Source of the DNA: Mycolicibacterium fluoranthenivorans
GTDB taxonomy: Bacteria > Actinomycetota > Actinomycetes > Mycobacteriales > Mycobacteriaceae
DNA: 64,000 nucleotides
Direction of reading: 5' to 3'
Assembly (NCBI RefSeq): GCF_011758805.1
Contig: NZ_JAANOW010000001.1
Coordinates: 1,860,001-1,924,000, forward strand
Under the pieces are notes generated by a model. That model searched no databases, was not told the DNA's origin, and was given only the letters and a program-made list of their open reading frames with translations. Positions 1 to 7,972 of the stretch are shown piece after piece. How positions within the stretch are numbered: the first letter of the stretch is position 1; every line of letters begins with the position of its first letter. The translations under genes and the position numbers were made by a program.

Positions 1-216
1 CCACACCATGAGGTGGTGTACATGGTCAACGCAGCGGTAGTCATAGTGCCTACAACGTAGCGGACCTCATGTGCATGCCCGGCAGCGAAGCGACGTCGTG
101 GGGCGAGCGAAGCGACGGGGAAGAGGCGTCGTGGGGCGAGCGAAGCGACGGGGGAGAGGCGTCGTGGGGCGAGCGAAGCGACGGGGAAGTCAGGTGGGAG
201 AGGCGGGGGAGCGAGG
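1..216. other. Upstream region of uvrD2
   Basis: No gene can be supported here. A short reading frame enters from the left edge and stops at 58-60; it could be the tail of an upstream gene, but I do not recognise it. The rest is dominated by a 33-bp tandem repeat (94-192) that stops just before the uvrD2 ribosome binding site. Confidence 0.5.
94..192. repeat. Three-copy 33-bp tandem repeat
   Basis: Units start at 94, 127 and 160. Each carries GGGGCGAGCGAAGCGACGGG and differs from the others by one or two bases. The array ends 24 bp before the uvrD2 start. It may be a variable-number repeat; no protein-coding role is supported. Confidence 0.85.
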
Positions 217-2340
217 ATGTCACCGCGTCCTGCGATGATGGACGCCATGCCGTCCGTCGACAGCCTCCTCGTCGACCTCGACGACGAACAACGCGAGGCC
301 GTGCTCGCCCCCCGGGGACCGGTGTGTGTGCTCGCCGGCGCCGGTACCGGCAAGACCCGCACCATCACCCGGCGCATCGCGCATCTGGTGGCCGCCGGTC
401 ATGTCGCACCCGGACAGGTGCTCGCGGTGACGTTCACCGCGCGCGCGGCCGGGGAGATGCGGGCCAGGCTCCGAACCCTCGGCGACGAGTCGGGGGTGGG
501 CACCGCGGCGGTGCAGGCGGTCACCTTCCACGCGGCGGCGCGCCGGCAGCTGCAGTACTTCTGGCCCCGCGTGGTCGGCAACACCGATTGGCAGCTGCTC
601 GACAGTAAGTTCGCCGTGGTGGCTCAGGCCGCCAATCGCGCTGCGCTGCAAGCCAGTACCGACGATGTGCGCGACCTCGCCGGTGAGATCGAATGGGCCA
701 AGGCGTCCTTGATCACACCGGAGGGATATGCGACCGCGGTCGCCAAGGCCGGACGTGACATTCCGATGGACGCCGCCACCGTGGCCAAGGTGTACGACGG
801 CTACGAGCACCTCAAGGCCCACCGCGACGGCACCGCGCTGCTCGACTTCGACGACCTGCTGCTGCACACCGCGGCGGCGATCGAGAACGACGCCGCCGTC
901 GCGAGTGAATTCCGGGACCGCTACCGATGTTTCGTCGTCGACGAATACCAGGACGTCACGCCACTGCAGCAGCGGGTGCTCAACGCGTGGTTGGGAGACC
1001 GCGACGATCTGACCGTCGTCGGCGACGCCAACCAGACCATCTACTCGTTCACCGGTGCCACGCCGCGATTCCTGCTCGACTTCTCCCGGCGCTTTCCGGA
1101 GGCCACCGTGGTCCGCCTGGAGCGGGACTACCGCTCCACACCTCAGGTGGTGTCACTGGCCAATCAGGTCATCGCGGCGGCCCGCGGCCGGATGGCCGGC
1201 AGCAAGCTGCACCTGGTCGGCCAGCGTGACCCGGGGCCCAAGCCCTCCTTCACCGAGTACTCCGATGAGGCAGCCGAGGCGGCCGCCGTGGCCAAACGAG
1301 TAGCCAAGCTCGTCCAATCCGGTACGCCGGCATCCGAAATCGCGGTGCTGTACCGGATCAATGCGCAGTCTGAGGTCTACGAGGAGGCGCTGACCGAGGC
1401 CGGCATCCCGTTCCAGGTGCGAGGTGGCGAAGGGTTCTTCAGCCGCCAGGAGGTCCGCCAGGCGCTGCTGGCCATCCAGCGCGCCGCGGGGGCCGAACAC
1501 GACGGTGAGCTGCCGCAGGTCGTGCGCGCGTTGTTGGAGCCGCTCGGGCTGACGGCCGAGCCGCCCACCGGCACCAAGGCGCGGGAGCGCTGGGAGGCGC
1601 TGGCCGCGCTCGCCGAACTGGTGGATGACGAAGTGGCGCAACGGCCTTCGTTGGATCTGCGCACCCTGCTGGTCGAACTGCGGCAACGTGCCGAATCGCG
1701 GCACCCGCCGGTCGTGCAGGGCGTCACGCTGGCATCGCTGCACGCGGCCAAGGGGCTGGAGTGGGACGCGGTGTTCCTGGTCGGTTTGACCGACGGCACG
1801 CTGCCCATCTCGCATGCCTTGGCCAAAGGCGCCGACAGCGAACCGGTCGAGGAGGAGCGTCGTCTGCTCTATGTCGGAATCACCAGGGCGCGGGTGCATC
1901 TCATGCTCAGCTGGGCACTGGCCCGGGCCGCGGGCGGACGACAGGGCCGGCGCCCCTCGCGATTCCTCAACGGCGTGGCTCCGCAGTCCCCGGTCGACGC
2001 TCCAGCCGGGCGGGCCCGTAAGGCGCGCGGCCCCGCGCCTCGATGTCGGGTGTGCAACAAGGCGCTCGAATCCGCGACGGCGATCACGCTGCGCCGTTGT
2101 GAGGGCTGCCCGTCCGATATCGACGAGTCGCTGTTGGCCGAGCTCAAGGAATGGCGGCTGCGCACCTCCAAGGAGCTCAACGTGCCGGCCTATGTGGTGT
2201 TCACCGACAACACCCTCATCGCGATTGCCGAGATGCGGCCGGCCGACGACACGGCACTGGTATCGATTCCCGGTATCGGAGCACGCAAGCTCGAGCAGTA
2301 CGGGACGGATGTCCTGGATCTCGTCAAGAATCGGTCATAG
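217..2340 (+). CDS. uvrD2: ATP-dependent DNA helicase UvrD2
   Basis: SF1A 3'-to-5' helicase acting in DNA repair in the cytoplasm. Walker A GAGTGKT is at residues 41-47 and the Walker B/DEYQD motif lies near 240. The later helicase motifs, including [10 protein letters not shown] and VGITRAR, are present. Four cysteines (about 610, 613, 628, 631) form the zinc tetracysteine linker typical of mycobacterial UvrD2, followed by a C-terminal HRDC domain (about 637-707). The length of 707 aa is close to the roughly 700 aa of M. tuberculosis Rv3198c, which I recognise along its length. The ATG at 217 has GGGGGA six bases upstream. The in-frame ATG at 247 matches the homologue's N-terminus better, so the first ten residues are uncertain. 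whiB7 follows on the same strand, as in other mycobacteria, but behind its own promoter and attenuator. Confidence 0.96.
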   Translation: MSPRPAMMDAMPSVDSLLVDLDDEQREAVLAPRGPVCVLAGAGTGKTRTITRRIAHLVAAGHVAPGQVLAVTFTARAAGEMRARLRTLGDESGVGTAAVQAVTFHAAARRQLQYFWPRVVGNTDWQLLDSKFAVVAQAANRAALQASTDDVRDLAGEIEWAKASLITPEGYATAVAKAGRDIPMDAATVAKVYDGYEHLKAHRDGTALLDFDDLLLHTAAAIENDAAVASEFRDRYRCFVVDEYQDVTPLQQRVLNAWLGDRDDLTVVGDANQTIYSFTGATPRFLLDFSRRFPEATVVRLERDYRSTPQVVSLANQVIAAARGRMAGSKLHLVGQRDPGPKPSFTEYSDEAAEAAAVAKRVAKLVQSGTPASEIAVLYRINAQSEVYEEALTEAGIPFQVRGGEGFFSRQEVRQALLAIQRAAGAEHDGELPQVVRALLEPLGLTAEPPTGTKARERWEALAALAELVDDEVAQRPSLDLRTLLVELRQRAESRHPPVVQGVTLASLHAAKGLEWDAVFLVGLTDGTLPISHALAKGADSEPVEEERRLLYVGITRARVHLMLSWALARAAGGRQGRRPSRFLNGVAPQSPVDAPAGRARKARGPAPRCRVCNKALESATAITLRRCEGCPSDIDESLLAELKEWRLRTSKELNVPAYVVFTDNTLIAIAEMRPADDTALVSIPGIGARKLEQYGTDVLDLVKNRS

Positions 2341-2380
2341 GTCCCATAAATACTGCCAAAACCGCAGGTCAGAAAATCGC

Positions 2381-2408
2381 TTGTCGGTTTGGGCTGGTAC
2401 CGTTTAAC
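2381..2408 (+). promoter_or_regulatory. Putative whiB7 promoter
   Basis: A TTGTCG -35-like hexamer (2381-2386) lies 16 bp from TTTAAC (2403-2408). It is preceded by an AT-rich stretch (cagaaaatc, 2370-2378). WhiB7 is known to autoactivate through AT-rich DNA just upstream of the -35 element, and its AT-hook binds such DNA. Assignment of the hexamers is by eye. Confidence 0.5.
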
Positions 2409-2459
2409 CTCGAGATCACCAGATTCCGTGCGACTCATCGAAAGGAGGGGAACGACATC

Positions 2460-2669
2460 ATGCTGAACATTCAGGGAACCAGCGGCGTACACGCCGATGC
2501 GGTGGCGATGTCTGTCCTCTCCTGGGCGGCCTTTGACCCGGGCATGCCCGTCATGCCCGCCGTCGCCTCCGCCCATCGAGCTGGTTGGGCGCGCACTGCC
2601 GTTAACCCGCAGTACAAGCGCCGCACCGCCGCCGCGACATCTACGTCCGTCAAGCGGGGCACCACCTAG
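2460..2669 (+). CDS. whiB7 leader upstream ORF
   Basis: A 69-residue reading frame in the whiB7 leader, preceded by an unusually strong Shine-Dalgarno (AAAGGAGGGG, 2441-2450). It ends 22 bp before an intrinsic terminator. In mycobacteria, translation of a leader peptide in front of whiB7 senses ribosome-targeting antibiotics and controls read-through of that terminator. The peptide begins MLNIQGTSG and has a basic C-terminal half. It probably acts in cis through ribosome stalling rather than as a functional protein. Confidence 0.7.
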   Translation: MLNIQGTSGVHADAVAMSVLSWAAFDPGMPVMPAVASAHRAGWARTAVNPQYKRRTAAATSTSVKRGTT

Positions 2670-2691
2670 GTAGCCCCCAGAACGCCGAAAA

Positions 2692-2733
2692 GGCCACGGA
2701 CCCGATGTCACCGGATCCGTGGCCATCGTTTTT
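2692..2733 (+). terminator. whiB7 leader attenuator
   Basis: A perfect 9-bp stem, GGCCACGGA (2692-2700) with TCCGTGGCC (2716-2724), is followed by ATCGTTTTT. It lies between the leader ORF stop (2669) and the whiB7 start (2823), the expected place for a Rho-independent attenuator relieved when ribosomes stall on the uORF. Confidence 0.85.
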
Positions 2734-2822
2734 GGGAAACCTTTTCCGAACTCCCGAACACCTGGTCACCGGTCCACAACAACGACCGACACCGATACAA
2801 CGACCAGGAAATAGGGAGAGAC

Positions 2823-3101
2823 ATGTCGGACATGACATGCCAGGAACTCGAACTGCCCGCGGTGCCGTGCCATGGGGGGGATCCCGACCTGTGGTTCGCC
2901 GAGAACCCGATCCAACTGGAGCAGGCCAAGGCGCTGTGCGCCGACTGCCCCATCCGCAGCCTGTGCCTGTCCGAGGCGCTGGAACGCCAGGAGCCGTGGG
3001 GCGTCTGGGGTGGCGAGATCCTCGAGCGGGGTGCCGTCGTGGCGCGCAAGCGTCCGCGTGGGCGTCCGCGGAAGGACGACCGCGAGGGCCAGGCGGCCTA
3101 G
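2823..3101 (+). CDS. whiB7: Transcriptional regulator WhiB7
   Basis: Iron-sulphur transcription factor that partners the primary sigma factor and switches on intrinsic antibiotic-resistance genes. The four [4Fe-4S] ligands are C16, C39, C42 and C48 (C-X22-C-X2-C-X5-C). The sigma-binding turn EPWGVWGG is at 57-64. The AT-hook RGRPRK at 79-84 distinguishes WhiB7 from other WhiB proteins. The length of 92 aa is normal. The start ATG follows ATAGGGAGAGAC. The gene sits behind a leader with uORF and attenuator and is convergent with the ABC1 kinase gene. The stop codon lies inside a long hairpin shared with that neighbour. Confidence 0.97.
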   Translation: MSDMTCQELELPAVPCHGGDPDLWFAENPIQLEQAKALCADCPIRSLCLSEALERQEPWGVWGGEILERGAVVARKRPRGRPRKDDREGQAA

Positions 3102-3120
3102 CTGAGAAGCTAGGCCGCCT
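3091..3120. terminator. Convergent hairpin at whiB7 / ABC1 kinase ends
   Basis: A perfect 13-bp inverted repeat, AGGCGGCCTAGCT / AGCTAGGCCGCCT, surrounds a GAGA loop. The left arm contains the whiB7 stop codon. There is no T-tract, so it would serve as a symmetric GC-rich terminator for both genes. Confidence 0.7.
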
Positions 3121-3124
3121 GGCC

Positions 3125-4459
3125 TCAGGCGGCGTCGTCCTCGGCGAACCCCGGAACCAGTTCTGTGGCAATCGCTTTCACGGGCACGTGGGCATCCAGC
3201 TGACAGCAGATCGCGATCGTCGACGCGATCACCCGCAGCGGGATGGCCAGCTGCGGCGGCAGATCGAGCTGACGGGCCATCTTGATCTGGGCCACCGAGT
3301 TGTCCATCTGGCCGGCGGCCATCTTCTGCAGCCAGCGCCGGCGATAGTGGAAGACGTCGACCTCGATGGGCTGGACGTACTGGCGCAGCATGTCGTCGAC
3401 CTCTTCCGCCGAGACCTGCTGGCCCTTCTGGATGAAACCGGCGGCCTCCATGGCGGGCAGTGCTTCTTCGTAGTTCTTGTCGCGTGCCAGCCGGATGGTC
3501 CGGCCGAGCGCGGACGGGAATCCGCCGGGCATCGGAGCCACCGCACCGAAGTCGATGACGCCCATCCGGCCGTCGGGCAGCAGCATGAAATTGCCGGGGT
3601 GCGCGTCGCCGTGCATCATCTCCAGGCGCTTCGGTGCACCGAAGGTCAGCTCGGTCAGCCGGGTGCCCATCAGGTCACGCTGCTCGGGGGTGCCCTCGCG
3701 GATGATCACCGACATCGGGATGCCGTCCATCCATTCGGCGATCACCACCTTGGGTGCGCTGGCCACGATGTGTGGCACGGCGAAATGCGGGTCGTTCTCA
3801 TAGGCCTTGGCGAAGGCGCGCTGGTTGTCCGCTTCCAGCCGGTAGTCCAGTTCCATCTCGGTGCGTTCGATCAGCTCGCTGACGACACCCTCGATATCGG
3901 CACCCGGCGCGAGCTGTTTGAACACGCTCACCAGCCGCTGGATGGTTTTCAGGTCGGCGCGCAGCGCCTCGTCGGCACCCGGGTACTGGATCTTCACGGC
4001 GACCTCGCGCCCGTCGGACCACACCGCTTTGTGGACCTGGCCGATGCTCGCCGACGCGACCGGGGTGTCGTCGAAGGACGTGAACCGGTCGCGCCATTTC
4101 GTGCCCAGCTGCGCGTCGAGCACGCGGTGCACCTTGGCGGCCGGCAACGGTGGGGCCTCGCGCTGAAGTTTGGTCAATGCCTCGCGGTAGGGCTTGCCGT
4201 ACTGCTCTGGGATGGCGGCTTCCATCACCGACAAGGCCTGGCCCACCTTCATCGCCCCGCCCTTGAGCTCACCGAGCACGGTGAACAGCTGTTGGGCCGC
4301 TTTGTCCATCAACTCGGCCGTGACCTCGTCCTTGGACTTGCCGGTCAGCCGCTTGCCGAAACCGAGTGCCGCACGGCCGGCGAAGCCGACGGGCAGGGTC
4401 GCGAGCTTGGCGTTGCGCGCCACGCTTCCACGCTTGATATCAGCCACGTTGACCATCAT
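3125..4459 (-). CDS. ABC1/AarF (UbiB-like) kinase family protein
   Basis: Atypical protein-kinase-like ATPase. The family hallmark KxGQ is seen as KVGQ at residues 71-74. The ATP-binding lysine lies in VAVKIQYPG, the catalytic loop reads MHGDAHPGNF, and the DFG-equivalent is VIDFGAV. The 444-aa length is normal for the actinobacterial branch. It corresponds to M. tuberculosis Rv3197, next to whiB7 in the same arrangement. UbiB-family members support quinone or lipid biology, but the substrate here is unknown. Translation may start at the first or second of two adjacent Met codons (4459 or 4456). It is the last of three minus-strand genes, after the ThiF-like and DUF2342 genes. Confidence 0.93.
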   Translation of the reverse strand: MMVNVADIKRGSVARNAKLATLPVGFAGRAALGFGKRLTGKSKDEVTAELMDKAAQQLFTVLGELKGGAMKVGQALSVMEAAIPEQYGKPYREALTKLQREAPPLPAAKVHRVLDAQLGTKWRDRFTSFDDTPVASASIGQVHKAVWSDGREVAVKIQYPGADEALRADLKTIQRLVSVFKQLAPGADIEGVVSELIERTEMELDYRLEADNQRAFAKAYENDPHFAVPHIVASAPKVVIAEWMDGIPMSVIIREGTPEQRDLMGTRLTELTFGAPKRLEMMHGDAHPGNFMLLPDGRMGVIDFGAVAPMPGGFPSALGRTIRLARDKNYEEALPAMEAAGFIQKGQQVSAEEVDDMLRQYVQPIEVDVFHYRRRWLQKMAAGQMDNSVAQIKMARQLDLPPQLAIPLRVIASTIAICCQLDAHVPVKAIATELVPGFAEDDAA

Positions 4460-4505
4460 CCATGACTACGCTGTCCGTCCCGCACGGAACCTGCATCCGC
4501 CCAGG

Positions 4506-5357
4506 TCAGCATGGGCAGGACGGATGCCTGGACCAGCGCCGGGCCAGCACGGAGCCACTGCCCACGTCGAATTCCAGGGTGGTGTCCAGTGTCATCGGCG
4601 GTTCCGGGGTGCCCAGCGGATCACCTGCACAGCGCAGCGCGTGGACCACCCGGTCCACCTGGTTGAGGGCCAGTGCCGCGGTGCCCATCAGGGTGGCGCG
4701 GTCCGCTGCCCCGATGGCATGGCGCAGTTGGGCGGCGACCGCGGGCCAGGCCGCGTCCCGGTCTCGGCGGTGCCGGTCGGCGCAGGACAGACACGACGTC
4801 ACACCGGGAATCACCAGCGGTCCCACCAATCCGGTCCCGTCGCGCACCCGAACCGGCAGGTGCGGGACTTCGGCCGCGTGCAGGTCACGCACCACGCGGG
4901 GATCCGCGACCAGGGCGTCGGTGAGCACCACCAGGTCGGCGCGGTCAGTGGTCACGACGGCATGGGGCTGACTGCTCTGGGTGACGCGGGTTCCTGAGCA
5001 TTTGAGGGCGCCGGCCAGCAGATCCGACAACGGACCGCGGCCGTGGATGCGGATGGTCACCGACCGTCCGGCGCGTTGGCCGGTGGTGAGCACACCGGCC
5101 CGTTCCAGGACACCGAGCAGTTCGGTCACCACCGTGGTGCCGGCGGACTCGGGCGCCCCGAGCCGCCGTGCGCAATCCCACAGCTCGGCCACGGTCGACG
5201 GCGTCTGCATGCGGCGCAGGAGGGCGGCCAGTGAGGTGGAGGTGAGGCCGGCCGGCGGGTGTACCACCACCGCCCGGCGCGGATCCCAGCCCACCTGCAC
5301 CGTGTCATCGGGTCGCAGCAGCACCGGCATCGACGGATTCAGCAGGTAGCGCCTCAT
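4506..5357 (-). CDS. Cyclodehydratase/ThiF-like conserved protein (Rv3196-like)
   Basis: A 283-aa protein with an N-terminal region resembling the leader-peptide-binding (winged-helix-like) part of TOMM cyclodehydratases and a Rossmann-like middle (DLVVLTDALV). CLSC (about residue 189) and a C-terminal CPC are possible metal ligands. No precursor peptide or modification enzymes are nearby, and the gene is kept in all mycobacteria at this site, so a housekeeping role is likelier than RiPP synthesis. It lies between the ABC1 kinase gene (46 bp downstream) and the DUF2342 gene (35 bp upstream) on the same strand and is probably co-transcribed. The exact function is unknown. Confidence 0.8.
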   Translation of the reverse strand: MRRYLLNPSMPVLLRPDDTVQVGWDPRRAVVVHPPAGLTSTSLAALLRRMQTPSTVAELWDCARRLGAPESAGTTVVTELLGVLERAGVLTTGQRAGRSVTIRIHGRGPLSDLLAGALKCSGTRVTQSSQPHAVVTTDRADLVVLTDALVADPRVVRDLHAAEVPHLPVRVRDGTGLVGPLVIPGVTSCLSCADRHRRDRDAAWPAVAAQLRHAIGAADRATLMGTAALALNQVDRVVHALRCAGDPLGTPEPPMTLDTTLEFDVGSGSVLARRWSRHPSCPC

Positions 5358-5392
5358 GTATCGACTGTGCCACGGCCCGAAGCCCGGTCGCG

Positions 5393-6766
5393 TCAGTTAT
5401 TCACAGGGCCCTCGGGGCCTTGTTTCCCTTCGTCTTCGAGCTCGGCCAAGGCCTGATCGATGCCGGTGGTGTCGCCGCCGACGGCTCGGTCGATGAAGGC
5501 GGCCGGCTCATCGAGATCGTCGGCCCCGGGCAACAGATCGGGGTGCTGCCAGACGGCGTCGCGGGCGTCGGGCCCGACCGCCTCGGTCAGCTTCTCCCAC
5601 AACGCCGCCGCCTCGCGCATCTTGCGGGGTCGCAACTCCAGTCCGACCAGGGTGGCGAAGGTCTGTTCGGCGGGGCCACCGGTCGCGCGCCGGCGGCGCA
5701 GTGTCTCCGACAGGGCGGCCGTGCCGGGGATGCGGTCGCCAAGGGCCGCGGTCACCACCGTCTGCACCCAGCCCTCGACGAGGGCGAGCAGGGTTTCCAG
5801 CCGTTCCAGCGTCGCGACTTGTTCTGGGGTGGCCTTGGGCTCGAACATGCCCTGACTGAGCAGTTGCTCCATGGCCGACGGGTCCGCGAGCATGGCCGGG
5901 TTGAGCCCGCTGGCCATGTCCTCGATCCCGCTCATGTCGATCTTCATGCCCTTGGCGAACGCTTCGACGGCGCTCAGCAGCTGACTGGACAGCCACGGCA
6001 CGTGACTGAACAGCCGGTGATGGGCGGCTTCGCGGGCGGCCAGGAACGTGAGTACCTCGCTACGGGGCTGTTCCAGTCCCTCGGACAGGGTTTCGACGGC
6101 CTCGGGTAGCAGCGCGGCGACGCCCTTGGGGCCCAGCGGCAGGCCGATATCCGTCGAGGTCAGGACCTCTTTGGACAGTTTGCCCAGCGCCTGGCCGAGC
6201 TGGCTGCCGAACGCCATGCCGCCCATCTGCGACATCATCGCCAGCAGCGGGCCGGCCATGGCCTTGGCTTCCTCGGGCAGCGCCGACGCCCACACCGTCG
6301 AGATCTGTTCGGCGACCGGATCGCACAGCCGCTTCCAGGTGTTCAGGGTGTTGTCGATCCAGTCGGTCGGCGTCCAGGCCACGGCCTTCGTGGTGCCGGC
6401 GGGCAGCGCCGTGACACCGTCGAGCCACGTCTCGGCCAAGTGGACGGCGTCGGCGATCGCGGAGTTCGTCTTCTCCGATACCGGGGCGACGAATCCGATG
6501 GAGCTGGAGGCCAGCTGACGGGCAAGGTCGTAGTTCACCGGACCGGCCTGTTGGCCGGTGCCCGTCACATTGCCTGCACCGCTGAACATTTCGCCGAGTT
6601 TGGTGAAGATCTGGCCCAGATCGGCCATGTCGAATCCGGCCCCGCCCAGTCCGAACGGGTCCGCGCCAGACCCCTGGCCGGGGTTTTCTTTGCGCTTGTC
6701 ACGGTCGGGGTCGTCCCCGTGGGAGAAGCCGAAGGGCAGGTCAGCCATGGCTTCAACGGTACTCAT
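5393..6766 (-). CDS. DUF2342 / zinc-dependent metalloprotease-like protein (Rv3195-like)
   Basis: A 457-aa protein of the actinobacterial family called putative hydrolase or zinc-dependent metalloprotease (DUF2342). The visible signature is the EAAHHRLF segment (about residue 236), a degenerate HExxH-like helix. The N-terminus is Gly/Asp-rich and low in complexity (FSHGDDPDRDKRK). An internal Met (MADLPFGF, seven residues in) could be the true start. Catalysis has not been shown for the family, so the hydrolase label is by homology. It heads the three-gene minus-strand set and is divergent from the PDZ-Lon gene with only about 60 bp between them. Confidence 0.85.
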   Translation of the reverse strand: MSTVEAMADLPFGFSHGDDPDRDKRKENPGQGSGADPFGLGGAGFDMADLGQIFTKLGEMFSGAGNVTGTGQQAGPVNYDLARQLASSSIGFVAPVSEKTNSAIADAVHLAETWLDGVTALPAGTTKAVAWTPTDWIDNTLNTWKRLCDPVAEQISTVWASALPEEAKAMAGPLLAMMSQMGGMAFGSQLGQALGKLSKEVLTSTDIGLPLGPKGVAALLPEAVETLSEGLEQPRSEVLTFLAAREAAHHRLFSHVPWLSSQLLSAVEAFAKGMKIDMSGIEDMASGLNPAMLADPSAMEQLLSQGMFEPKATPEQVATLERLETLLALVEGWVQTVVTAALGDRIPGTAALSETLRRRRATGGPAEQTFATLVGLELRPRKMREAAALWEKLTEAVGPDARDAVWQHPDLLPGADDLDEPAAFIDRAVGGDTTGIDQALAELEDEGKQGPEGPVNN

Positions 6767-6829
6767 ACCTGGCGATCGCCGTGGGGCCGCGGGTCACGCT
6801 GTGGGTGAACGCGCTCTACTGTGGGCGGC

Positions 6830-7870
6830 GTGAACAGGCGGATTATGACGCTGGTGGTCGCGCTGGTGCCGATCGTGGCGTTCGGCGTACTGCTGTCGTT
6901 GGTGACGGTCCCTTATGTGTCGCTGGGCCCGGGCCCGACGTTCAATACCCTCGGTGAGGTGGACGGTAAGCAGGTCGTCGACATCAAGAGCACCGACAGC
7001 ACGGCCGGCTCCATCGTGCATCCCACCTCCGGGCATCTGAACATGACCACGGTGTCGCAGCGGGACGGGCTGACCCTCGGTGAGGCGCTGGCGTTGTGGA
7101 TGTCCGGACGCGATCAGCTGGTGCCGCGCGAGCTGGTGTACCCGCCGGACAAGTCGAAGGACGATATCGACAAGGCCAACACCAACGACTTCAAGGCTTC
7201 GGAGGACAACGCCGAGTACGCGGCACTGTCGTATCTGAAGTACCCGAAGGCGGTGACGGTCGAATCGGTGACCGATCCCGGGCCGTCGGCGGGCAAGTTG
7301 AAGGCCGGTGACGCGATCGACATGGTCAACAATGTCGAGGTGCCGAACATGGAGGCATTCCAGGCGATCGTGAAGAGCACGAAGCCGGGGGAGCAGATGG
7401 TGATCGACTACCGGCGGAAGAATCAGCCCGCCGGCACCGTCACCGTCACCCTGGGTTCCAATCCCGACCGCGATCACGGGTTCCTGGGCATCGGCGTGCT
7501 GGACGCGCCATGGGCTCCCTTCGACATCGAATTCAACCTCGCCAACATCGGTGGGCCGTCGGCCGGGTTGATGTTCAGCCTTGCCGTCATCGACAAACTC
7601 ACCACCGGCGACCTCAACGACGGGAAGTTCGTCGCGGGCACGGGCACGATCAGTGCCGACGGTGTCGTCGGGTCGATCGGCGGGATCACCCACAAGATGA
7701 TGGCCGCGCAGGAGGCCGGTGCCACCGTGTTCCTGGTACCGACGGACAACTGCGCCGAGGCACTGACGGCGCGCGACGACCGGCTGACCCTGGTCAAGGT
7801 CGATACGCTCACCACGGCCGTCGACGCCTTGCACACCATTTCTGCCGGTGGCGAACCGCCGCGTTGCTGA
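6830..7870 (+). CDS. PDZ domain, Lon-like membrane-anchored serine protease (Rv3194c-like)
   Basis: A 346-aa protein with one N-terminal membrane anchor (residues 5-30), a PDZ domain (about 140-200) and a C-terminal Lon-type protease domain. The Ser-Lys dyad is visible as S244 in NIGGPSAGL and K289 in GGITHKM. There is no AAA module, so it is ATP-independent, and its protease domain is probably extracytoplasmic. The GTG at 6830 (MNRRIM) matches the M. tuberculosis Rv3194c N-terminus better than the in-frame GTG at 6821. It is followed on the same strand by the UPF0182 gene, as in M. tuberculosis. Confidence 0.93.
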   Translation: MNRRIMTLVVALVPIVAFGVLLSLVTVPYVSLGPGPTFNTLGEVDGKQVVDIKSTDSTAGSIVHPTSGHLNMTTVSQRDGLTLGEALALWMSGRDQLVPRELVYPPDKSKDDIDKANTNDFKASEDNAEYAALSYLKYPKAVTVESVTDPGPSAGKLKAGDAIDMVNNVEVPNMEAFQAIVKSTKPGEQMVIDYRRKNQPAGTVTVTLGSNPDRDHGFLGIGVLDAPWAPFDIEFNLANIGGPSAGLMFSLAVIDKLTTGDLNDGKFVAGTGTISADGVVGSIGGITHKMMAAQEAGATVFLVPTDNCAEALTARDDRLTLVKVDTLTTAVDALHTISAGGEPPRC

Positions 7871-7972
7871 GAGTGCGCTTGGCAGGCCATGCGTAGAGTT
7901 ATTGCAGTTGTGGCGGCCCTTCCGGTGGCGGCGGCCACCCGATCAGCATGAACCACAGACTGGAGTTGACGA

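Noticed and set aside
2705..4465. 586-aa plus-strand frame over whiB7 and the ABC1 kinase
   Set aside because: Shadow frame; the real genes are clear on both strands.
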